Of a DNA stretch of 13,457 nt, positions 1 through 7,000 are shown in pieces. Origin of the DNA: an uncultured Eudoraea sp. (GTDB taxonomy: Bacteria; Bacteroidota; Bacteroidia; Flavobacteriales; Flavobacteriaceae); assembly GCA_905479615.1 (NCBI GenBank), contig CAJQNH010000194.1, forward strand, positions 1-13,457, in the 5' to 3' direction. Below the pieces are notes generated by a model. The model was given only the letters and a program-made list of their open reading frames with translations. It did no database searches and had not been told where the DNA came from. Every line of letters begins with the position of its first letter. The stretch's first letter is position 1. Both the position numbers and the translations under genes were made by a program.

Positions 1-1019
1 AGACACTTTTTAACCTCCTCTATGGCGTTTGAACCATCTGGGATATCGTATTCCAGTTCTATGGTTACGGGAAATTTATATTTGTTATCCCTGATTAATT
101 GCAAGGCCTCTGTTATAGGCGTATCTCCGGTTCCCCAGGGAAGATTCCCTTTTCCATGCTCCGGTGTTTGTCGATCTTTGGTATGCATGCTCATTATGCG
201 CTTATGTTTGCTCTTTATAATTTCAAGCGGGGCATTATTTCCGGCAGCTACATAATGGCCCAGATCCAGATTCAATGCATTGTTCTTTGATTGTTTTAAT
301 GCCGTATCCCAAAAAGTGGGGGTTTGTTGTTCATGACCATGGTAGGCTACAAAAATACCGTGTTTTTTTGCCATATCTCCAAGTTTTTGGGTATGCACAT
401 CATCATCCGGGTGCTCCAGGGTTACATGACTGGCACCTAAAGTTTTTGCTGCCCGCATTCCCCAATTAATTTCTGCGTCAGTATTGTCTTTTCCAAAGGC
501 CCGTGGCTTAAATGCATAGATGGTAACCCCGGCATCATTATACATCTTCCTGAGTTCTTCAAATTTATCCATGGATACTACTGAACGCCATTGCGCAACT
601 TCCTTGTTGTAAGCTGCCGTTTTTCCCTGCATTTCTGCCAACTCTTTTTGCTGCGCATCACTAAGGACTTCTCCTCTGCGTTTAGATCTCATTAAAGAGT
701 AATAGGCACGACGGTTAACCGGGTTTTCGGGTTTGCCTGCAAAGGACTCGGCAGGATCTCCCATAAGTTCAATGGCACTGATGCCGCAATCCAAAATATA
801 CTTTAAGGTGGCCTCGGCACTTTGATCGGGCATGCTCCTGAAAGAGTAAGTGATTACACCAATCTGCACCCCGTTTATTATTGAATTTGGCTGGGAGCTG
901 TTTTTAAGTATTGACGGAGCTGCAAAAAGGGAGGGACCCGATATGGCAGCACCGGCTGCAAAAGTCGCAGTAGTACCAAGAAATCTTCTTCTGCTATAAT
1001 TGTTTTTTTTATTTTCCAT
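1..1019 (-). CDS. Tat-exported sugar phosphate isomerase/epimerase-like TIM-barrel protein (3' end cut by the window)
   Basis: The reading frame is open for 339 codons from the ATG at 1019 and runs off the left edge; the family is usually only slightly longer, so little is missing. A twin-arginine signal (SRRRFLG, residues 9-15) followed by a hydrophobic, Ala/Gly-rich stretch (about 16-35) predicts folded export to the periplasm. The rest resembles the xylose-isomerase-like TIM barrel (AP endonuclease 2 superfamily). Likely metal ligands are E202 (TLEHP), D252 (NLDLGH), H279 (SMHTKD) and E321 or E323 (TIELEY). Residues about 95-150 form a charged, helical insertion between early barrel strands. 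The gene starts 23 nt after the stop of the cytochrome/propeller lipoprotein gene on the same strand, so the two are probably co-transcribed. Substrate is unknown; periplasmic relatives are often found with sugar dehydrogenases and 3-keto-glycoside enzymes, so an epimerase, isomerase or lyase acting on an oxidised sugar is plausible. Family call is firm, reaction is inference. Confidence 0.88.
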   Translation of the reverse strand, partial: MENKKNNYSRRRFLGTTATFAAGAAISGPSLFAAPSILKNSSQPNSIINGVQIGVITYSFRSMPDQSAEATLKYILDCGISAIELMGDPAESFAGKPENPVNRRAYYSLMRSKRRGEVLSDAQQKELAEMQGKTAAYNKEVAQWRSVVSMDKFEELRKMYNDAGVTIYAFKPRAFGKDNTDAEINWGMRAAKTLGASHVTLEHPDDDVHTQKLGDMAKKHGIFVAYHGHEQQTPTFWDTALKQSKNNALNLDLGHYVAAGNNAPLEIIKSKHKRIMSMHTKDRQTPEHGKGNLPWGTGDTPITEALQLIRDNKYKFPVTIELEYDIPDGSNAIEEVKKC

Positions 1020-1042
1020 TAGGTTGTTCGTTAAGCGTTATT

Positions 1043-3841
1043 TTAGTTTATCAACTTTTTGTTATGAAATATACCAAATATTTTTAGTTGTCTCATTGAC
1101 CAGGGAATTTCTCCTTCTTCCCCTAAATTATCAGTTAATACAATACGCAGGAATTTGGTTTTGCTTGGGGTAAAAGATAGTATGGTATCCGGGGAATCGC
1201 ATTTCCCGGCATCAATAGTGTTCCATTGGGCCCCATCCATAGAAACCTGTACTTCGTAGGATCTGGGATAGCTCTGATAAGGAGGTATACGATCCCTGTA
1301 ATTTCCCCGTCTTTTGGGAGGAGAATTAAAATGTATTTCAGTAATGGTGTTAACATCCGGGAATTCAATCTGATACCACATGCCTTTGCTTTGTCTTTCG
1401 CCTGTAGTCCATCCTTCAAAATTAAAAGCACTCGACGGGGAAGCCGTACCCCCAATCCGAGAAGGTTTTGTATGACTGGCGCTTATCTTCCAAAGATCGG
1501 TTGGAACCAGGATTTGAGGTACAGACACTAATAATTCCTCGAAAAGGTATGGCCCTTTTTGTGCCTTGCTTTCTAAACGTACCTCAGCCACCTGTTCCGG
1601 TGTAACAATTGAAGCTTCATTAGTCAAATTTACACGGATGTAGCTGGCAATATCGGCAATCCAATCATCTGACTGATCGCCCATTCCCACCATCAGACCT
1701 CCTGGATAAGTCTGTCCGTCTAAAGGCCCTTTCAACCCATGCAGAAGCGTTTTTATAACATATTCCGGATGCGACTGAACCCTGGGAGACCCTGTCAGGG
1801 GAGGTGCCATAATGGTTCCGTTGCCTAAAGAGGTGCCCGTGCCATCTAGACCGTGGCACTGTACGCATAGTTCATTAAAAATGACGCCCCCCCTTTCCAT
1901 TTGTACCTGTTGTGTGGCTGTCAATTCGGGACCTGTATCTATCATCCACCCTTTTAGCTCAACCGGATTCAAAATCTGTTCACCCAACACTTGTATTCCT
2001 CTGGCGTTATTAGATGCCATTAAAGCCGTAATCTCGTCGTCTAAAGTGGGGATCTTTGTTATGTTGGCTGTTAGCATAGCCTGAATGGCAACGTCTACAT
2101 TCGTGTCCTTCAATAATAGTCTGTAGTCTTTAGCCAGTTCTTTGTCACCTCCTTTATATAAAGTTTCACTTACACGAAGTGCCTGTATTCTCAGTCGCGG
2201 ATTTTCGTCTTTAAACAATTGACGTACCAACATTCTATCTAATGCACCCAATCCTTCCAAACTCCACAATGCATGAATACGTGCCAAAGGCTTTTTGCTT
2301 TCCCGTACCATTTGTTCAAGCTCCGGTACGACACTCCTATCTTGCGACATAACAATCAATTGTTGTGCCTTGTCACGCCACCAGCCATTGGGGTGTTCCA
2401 GATGTTTTACAAGTTCTGAAGGGCTTTCTTCAAACATTCTGGGTATAGTTTTATCACGGGAGTTATCTTCATGGGAAATTCGCCATATACGACCTAAGCC
2501 AATGACTTTATCTAATTGGTATTGTTCAATTTTCGTGCGCAGATATGTTCCTTTTTGTGCCCATTGTCCCTCCTGTATGATGCCGTGATACATATCTACC
2601 ACATACATAGTACCATCCGGTGCTGTTGCCATATCTACCGGCCTGAATAAGGGGTCTGTACTACGAAGGAATTCAGATTTTTCATTCTGATAGACATTAT
2701 GCAGTTTAGTAAGACCTTCCGTTACAACCGGGTTTATCTGGCGCACTATTCGTGCCACCGGCTCCCCGTAAAACAATTGTCCGTACAATTCCTTGGGTAA
2801 TCGGTCACCCCGGTAAATGTCGTTGCCTGCAGACCCGGTCACTCTATTCAAAGAGCCGTCGGGCTGGCGAATCTCATCCATACCACCTTGCATATCAGCA
2901 ATTTTTACCGGTGCGCCCCAAGGGACTTCAAAACCTTCGGCAAATTGATTTTCAACCTTAAAAGTGCCATAATGAATAGGGAATTGAAAATAGGAAGGTA
3001 CACCACTTGCCCCACCCTGAAACCAAAGCTTCCCGTCGTCATCATGGGTAATACCCCATTGGGCACGGTTATAACCTGTTTTCTCGCGAATTACTCCACC
3101 CGGAGTTTCCTTTACCCTGAAAGCATTTACTGTACTGTAAAGCCAATTATCCATGCCCCGGTACATAAAGGCCTGTTGATGTTCCACATTACCGGAGCGC
3201 CCATATTTGTTGGTAAAAAATTCCTTTTTGTCTGCTTTCCCATCCCCATCGGTATCCGAGTATTTGTATACATTATCTTCATCTGAATTCATGGTTAAAA
3301 CAGCGTCTTTTCCATAGGGGAGTACAAACCTGGGAAAGATTAAGCTGTCTATAAAAACACCCCCGGTTTCGTATTTTCCGTCCTTGTCCGTATCCTCCCA
3401 ACGAGAAATTCTACTAACCGGTTCCAGGGTTCCGTCTGAATCAGCGTTTAACATATATGTTCGTAATTCCAAAACGTACATTCGTCCGTTTCCATCAAAC
3501 GAAATAGCACCTGGCTGTTCAATCTGTGGTTCTGTCAGTATAGGTTCTATCTTATACCCTGGAGGTAATAGAAAGTGACTGGCTTCTTCATCAGGATATA
3601 AAGGAAGTACAGGGGTTTTTGGGTCCAGGTCAACGCCTTTCCAGTTTTCACTTTCCGGATCTTCATCCTCAGGAATGCTCAAAACAGGTAAGGTGTCCGA
3701 CATGGAACTAATCACCATTTCAACAGGGTGTGGTCCTTCATTTTTGGTTTTGCAGCCGGCGATTATAAGAATAATAAGGAAAAACAGGGAAAAACATTTT
3801 TGGGTCGGGATTTTTAAATCCCTGGATATTTTGGTTATCAT
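1043..3841 (-). CDS. Periplasmic lipoprotein: beta-propeller (membrane-bound dehydrogenase type), HEAT-like region, cytochrome c and discoidin domain
   Basis: 932 residues. An N-terminal signal ends in a lipobox (IIAGC, Cys30), so the mature protein is a lipoprotein. Residues about 85-455 form a beta-propeller like that of the PVC-type haem-binding / putative membrane-bound dehydrogenase family, with two Ca-binding-like Asp loops (DTDKDGKYE near 150 and DTDGDGKAD near 196). Residues about 470-610 look like HEAT-type helical repeats. A monohaem cytochrome c domain follows, with CVQCH at 659-663 and M717 or M720 as probable sixth ligand. The C-terminus (about 780-925) resembles an F5/8 type C (discoidin) carbohydrate-binding domain. 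The architecture suggests oxidation of a sugar or polyol with electrons passed to the haem, perhaps while bound to a glycan. No dehydrogenase activity has been shown by anything here, and a purely electron-carrying role is possible. It is first in an operon with the Tat-exported TIM-barrel gene and divergent from the sulfatase gene. Confidence 0.88.
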   Translation of the reverse strand: MITKISRDLKIPTQKCFSLFFLIILIIAGCKTKNEGPHPVEMVISSMSDTLPVLSIPEDEDPESENWKGVDLDPKTPVLPLYPDEEASHFLLPPGYKIEPILTEPQIEQPGAISFDGNGRMYVLELRTYMLNADSDGTLEPVSRISRWEDTDKDGKYETGGVFIDSLIFPRFVLPYGKDAVLTMNSDEDNVYKYSDTDGDGKADKKEFFTNKYGRSGNVEHQQAFMYRGMDNWLYSTVNAFRVKETPGGVIREKTGYNRAQWGITHDDDGKLWFQGGASGVPSYFQFPIHYGTFKVENQFAEGFEVPWGAPVKIADMQGGMDEIRQPDGSLNRVTGSAGNDIYRGDRLPKELYGQLFYGEPVARIVRQINPVVTEGLTKLHNVYQNEKSEFLRSTDPLFRPVDMATAPDGTMYVVDMYHGIIQEGQWAQKGTYLRTKIEQYQLDKVIGLGRIWRISHEDNSRDKTIPRMFEESPSELVKHLEHPNGWWRDKAQQLIVMSQDRSVVPELEQMVRESKKPLARIHALWSLEGLGALDRMLVRQLFKDENPRLRIQALRVSETLYKGGDKELAKDYRLLLKDTNVDVAIQAMLTANITKIPTLDDEITALMASNNARGIQVLGEQILNPVELKGWMIDTGPELTATQQVQMERGGVIFNELCVQCHGLDGTGTSLGNGTIMAPPLTGSPRVQSHPEYVIKTLLHGLKGPLDGQTYPGGLMVGMGDQSDDWIADIASYIRVNLTNEASIVTPEQVAEVRLESKAQKGPYLFEELLVSVPQILVPTDLWKISASHTKPSRIGGTASPSSAFNFEGWTTGERQSKGMWYQIEFPDVNTITEIHFNSPPKRRGNYRDRIPPYQSYPRSYEVQVSMDGAQWNTIDAGKCDSPDTILSFTPSKTKFLRIVLTDNLGEEGEIPWSMRQLKIFGIFHNKKLIN

Positions 3842-3884
3842 ACACTAGATTTATAACCAGCTCCGAATACTTTAGCTGATGAAG

Positions 3885-3915
3885 GAAAATTAATTATATT
3901 CAGCCCAACTTACAA
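3885..3915 (-). promoter_or_regulatory. Candidate Bacteroidetes promoter for the cytochrome/propeller operon
   Basis: Read on the minus strand, TTG (3915-3913) is followed after 20 nt by TAATTTTC (3892-3885), seven of eight matches to the Bacteroidetes -7 element TAnnTTTG with the expected spacing. Transcription would begin near 3878, about 37 nt before the ATG at 3841. The region is AT-rich, so a chance match is possible. Confidence 0.4.
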
Positions 3916-3964
3916 GTATTTAATAAAACCTTACAAAACAAAATTTTGAAAAATCACCTTATTT

Positions 3965-5398
3965 ATGCTCCGTAGCCTTTCTTTGAGTATCCTGATCCTT
4001 TTTACAGCAGGGTGTAAACATAAAGCAGAAGAAGCAGTATCCGGAGAAAAGAAACCTCCGAATATTGTCCTGATTTTTACAGATGATCAGGGTTATCAGG
4101 ACGTCGGGGTATTCGGGGCAAATGACATCCCAACGCCACACCTTGATCAGATGGCCGGCGAGGGCATAAAATTAAGCAGTTTTTATGCTGCCCAGGCGGT
4201 TTGTTCAGCATCAAGGGCAGGGCTATTGACCGGCTGTTATCCTAATCGTATAGGGATTCATAATGCCTTTATGCCGGACAGCAAAATTGGACTGCATCCT
4301 TCTGAAACCACTATCGCCGAAATGCTTAAAGCAAACGGATATGCTACCGGCATTTTTGGGAAATGGCATTTAGGGGATCATCCGGATTTTTTACCAACCA
4401 AACAAGGTTTTGATGAGTATTTTGGAATTCCGTATTCTAACGATATGTGGCCCTTTCATCCGCAGCAAGGACCAGTTTTTGATTTTGGGCCTTTGCCATT
4501 ATATGAGAATGAAACCGTTGTAGACACCTTAACCAACCAGTCTCAATTAACCACGCTAATTACAGAGCGTAGCGTAGACTTTATAAACAGGAATAAGGAT
4601 CGTCCATTCTTTCTTTATGTACCCCACCCTCAGCCCCATGTGCCCTTGTTTGTCTCGGATAAGTTTAAAGGGAAGTCGGGCAGGGGATTATATGGCGACG
4701 TCATTATGGAGATCGATTGGTCTGTAGGGCAGATTTTGAATGCTTTAAAAGCCAATAATCTGGATGAAAATACCATTGTAATTTTTACTTCGGATAATGG
4801 TCCCTGGTTATCCTATGGGAATCATGCGGGTAGTGCTTTGCCATTTCGTGAAGGCAAGGGCACGGCATGGGAAGGCGGTCATAGAGAGCCATTTATAATA
4901 AGATATCCCAATGGATTAAAAGGAGGTCGGAATATTGATACCCCTGTAATGGCAATAGATATCTTACCTACGCTGGCCGAAATAACAGGTTCAGAATTGC
5001 CAGAAACTGTAATTGACGGTAAAAGTGTTTGGAAATTACTTAATGGGGATAGTAAAGAAAGTCCGCAGGAGGCTTATTATTTTTATTACAGGGTGAACGA
5101 ACTTCACGGTGTCAGGTATGGTAAATGGAAACTTTATTTTCCACACAATTATAGAACTATGGAAGGTCAGCAGCCCGGCAATGATGGTCTTCCCGGCAAT
5201 TATGTGCATATAGATTTAAAAGAAATTGAACTTTATGATCTTTCCAGGGACTTAGGCGAAACCTCAAATGTAGCTGGTGAAAACCCTGAGGTTGTAGAAA
5301 AAATAAAACAGCTGGCAGATACAATGCGAAAAAAATTAGGGGATTCATTGAAGGAAATGAACGGAACTGAAAACAGGCCAGCAGGGGCAATTGAATGA
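3965..5398 (+). CDS. S1-family sulfatase, lipoprotein, Cys-type
   Basis: 477 residues. A short signal with lipobox (FTAGC, Cys17) predicts a lipoprotein, exposed in the periplasm or on the outer membrane. The sulfatase fold begins with NIVLIFTDD (metal ligands D40 and D41). The signature is CSASRAGLLTG, with Cys80 as the residue converted to formylglycine and R84 following; the third position is Ala rather than the commoner Pro, which the family allows. Further active-site elements are K133 and H135 (GKWHLG), H221/H225 (HPQPH), D277 and N278 (SDNGP) and K298. Length is normal for an arylsulfatase A-like enzyme. It should hydrolyse a sulfate ester on a glycan or small molecule; the substrate cannot be read from sequence. 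No formylglycine-generating enzyme or anaerobic sulfatase maturase is in the window. The gene is divergent from the cytochrome/propeller operon, and its stop overlaps the next start. The ATG at 3965 is chosen because it directly precedes the signal peptide. Confidence 0.93.
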   Translation: MLRSLSLSILILFTAGCKHKAEEAVSGEKKPPNIVLIFTDDQGYQDVGVFGANDIPTPHLDQMAGEGIKLSSFYAAQAVCSASRAGLLTGCYPNRIGIHNAFMPDSKIGLHPSETTIAEMLKANGYATGIFGKWHLGDHPDFLPTKQGFDEYFGIPYSNDMWPFHPQQGPVFDFGPLPLYENETVVDTLTNQSQLTTLITERSVDFINRNKDRPFFLYVPHPQPHVPLFVSDKFKGKSGRGLYGDVIMEIDWSVGQILNALKANNLDENTIVIFTSDNGPWLSYGNHAGSALPFREGKGTAWEGGHREPFIIRYPNGLKGGRNIDTPVMAIDILPTLAEITGSELPETVIDGKSVWKLLNGDSKESPQEAYYFYYRVNELHGVRYGKWKLYFPHNYRTMEGQQPGNDGLPGNYVHIDLKEIELYDLSRDLGETSNVAGENPEVVEKIKQLADTMRKKLGDSLKEMNGTENRPAGAIE

Positions 5399-6108
5399 GA
5401 AAACCATTTAAATTTAAACAATTCTCCATCTATCAGGATCGATGCGCCATGAAGATAGGCACAGATGGTGTTTTATTGGGCGCCTGGACGAATACCTCTA
5501 ATTCACCCGATTCAATTTTGGATATTGGTGCAGGTACCGGAATCATTGGGTTAATGCTGGCTCAAAGATGTTATGCAGACACCATAGATGCCATTGAAAT
5601 AGATGAGGGTGCTTTTGAACAATGCGTAGAGAACTTCGAAGCTTCACCCTGGGCAGACAGGCTTTTTTGTTACCATGCCTCTCTTGATGAATTCCTTGAT
5701 GAAGTAGATGATAAATATGATCTGATAATTTCTAACCCCCCTTTTTATTCTGAAGAAGTTTCCAGTGGTGATAGACCAAGAGACCTGGCCAGGCAGAATA
5801 GTTCCCTTCCTTTTAACCTGCTTTTAAAAGGGGTGTCTGAGTTGCTCTCTGAGAATGGAAGTTTTGCAATTGTAATTCCTAGTAAAGAAGAAAAGAGGGT
5901 AGTGCAGGAGGCCCTGAAATTTGGACTTTATCCTGCTCGTTTACTGAGAGTAAAAGGCCATCCGGATTCTGAAGTTAAGAGAAGCCTAATAGAATTCCAT
6001 TTTAAAAATGACGAGGTTTTGACAAATGAACTGATTATCGAAAAGTCAAGACACGAGTATACCGAAGATTATATAAATCTGACAAAAGATTTCTATCTGA
6101 AGATGTGA
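5395..6108 (+). CDS. trmN6: tRNA1(Val) (adenine(37)-N6)-methyltransferase, TrmN6/YfiC family
   Basis: 237 residues, close to the roughly 245 of E. coli YfiC. This is a Rossmann-fold SAM-dependent methyltransferase. The SAM-binding motif I is DIGAGTGIIG (43-52) and the N6-adenine catalytic motif is NPPF (114-117), followed by YSEE. The N-terminal segment FSIYQDRCAMKIGTDGVLLGAW is typical of the YfiC group, in which KIGTDG-VLLGAW precedes motif I. It should methylate N6 of A37 in tRNA1(Val) in the cytoplasm. The start overlaps the sulfatase stop in an ATGA arrangement, so translation is probably coupled; no functional link between the two is obvious. The gene ends 3 nt from the end of the convergent hydrolase gene. 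A related N6-adenine methyltransferase with another substrate cannot be excluded. Confidence 0.87.
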   Translation: MRKPFKFKQFSIYQDRCAMKIGTDGVLLGAWTNTSNSPDSILDIGAGTGIIGLMLAQRCYADTIDAIEIDEGAFEQCVENFEASPWADRLFCYHASLDEFLDEVDDKYDLIISNPPFYSEEVSSGDRPRDLARQNSSLPFNLLLKGVSELLSENGSFAIVIPSKEEKRVVQEALKFGLYPARLLRVKGHPDSEVKRSLIEFHFKNDEVLTNELIIEKSRHEYTEDYINLTKDFYLKM

Positions 6109-6111
6109 GGT

Positions 6112-6990
6112 TTAATCCATTCTGTGGATTGGCCGGGTAAGGCATGTAGGGCCACCTCCACCTTTATAACTAATTTCCTCGCCCTTATAAGTAAAAACAG
6201 TACATCCCGCCGCGCGTAAAGCATTTTCGGTATGAGGATTACCGGCTACCATTATGCATTGCCTGGGTGCAATGGCCAGCACATTGCAGCCCATAGATTC
6301 AAATTCATGTTCCGGTACCTCAACAAAACTAAATCCACGGTGCAGCAATTCATTTCTAAATGAAATAGGCATCAGCGGGGAATATACGACTGCCAGATCT
6401 TTATCTACCGGACTTAATATAGACATTAAATGAAATACATCTGAAGCACCTTTATAATGGGGAAGTTCTGCCACCACCACTTCAATCTTATATGGGGCCA
6501 GCAGTTCTTTTAGCTGTCTAATTCCAGATGAATTAGTACGATAAGTATGCCCAACTGCCAAAGTATTTTTGTCTAACCAGGCCACATCACCTCCCTCAAG
6601 AGTGCCCGGGGTATTTATGGTTCCCAGAATTGGAATATTATTAGCTTCAAAGTATTTCATTTGTGCGTTAGGTTCCAAAGCCCTTGCTTGCTTGCCCATA
6701 TTGCAAATAATCATTCCATAATCTGTGGCTATGCTGGCATCTCTGCAGTAGATAGAATCTATAGCAACCGATTCAGACTTAGGGAAGCAACTTATGTGAG
6801 GCACTTCTTTGGCAAGCAAATTTTTAAAGGTTTTATACTCCTCTTTTGCACCGTTCAGATCCGGTTTGGAAAGGTAATTAAGTGCAAGCCATTCTTTTTT
6901 TAGCTTCTCTTCATTAATAAAAGCTTCCTCAGCGGTTTTGATGAAAACGGATTCCAATTTCTTGTACTCAGATTGACAGGTATATTGCAT
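6112..6990 (-). CDS. Dimethylargininase / arginine deiminase-fold hydrolase (amidinotransferase superfamily)
   Basis: 292 residues, the size of bacterial DDAH-like enzymes and shorter than classical arginine deiminase (about 410). The pentein-fold guanidine-modifying catalytic set is visible: R83-D84 (YCRDAS), E132-G-G-D135 (LEGGDV), the general-base H187 (VFHLMS) and the C-terminal nucleophile C283 in GGGGPTCLTRP. Known members hydrolyse dimethylarginine to citrulline plus dimethylamine, or arginine to citrulline plus ammonia, through a covalent thiouronium intermediate. Which one applies here is not certain; an amidinotransferase is less likely. The enzyme has no signal peptide and is cytoplasmic. 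The gene starts 10 nt after the stop of the AdiC-like transporter, so the pair is an operon in which the transporter could supply the substrate or exchange the product. The gene is convergent with the trmN6-like gene. Confidence 0.82.
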   Translation of the reverse strand: MQYTCQSEYKKLESVFIKTAEEAFINEEKLKKEWLALNYLSKPDLNGAKEEYKTFKNLLAKEVPHISCFPKSESVAIDSIYCRDASIATDYGMIICNMGKQARALEPNAQMKYFEANNIPILGTINTPGTLEGGDVAWLDKNTLAVGHTYRTNSSGIRQLKELLAPYKIEVVVAELPHYKGASDVFHLMSILSPVDKDLAVVYSPLMPISFRNELLHRGFSFVEVPEHEFESMGCNVLAIAPRQCIMVAGNPHTENALRAAGCTVFTYKGEEISYKGGGGPTCLTRPIHRMD

Positions 6991-7000
6991 TGAATTATTA

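Noticed and set aside
2888..3286. 132-codon open frame on the plus strand inside the propeller/cytochrome gene
   Set aside because: It is opposite a well-supported coding sequence, and its composition looks like an antisense frame.
6114..6130. Inverted repeat AATCCA-TTCTG-TGGATT at the convergent gene ends, a possible terminator
   Set aside because: The stem is only 6 bp, lies inside the hydrolase coding region, and has no T-tract on either side.
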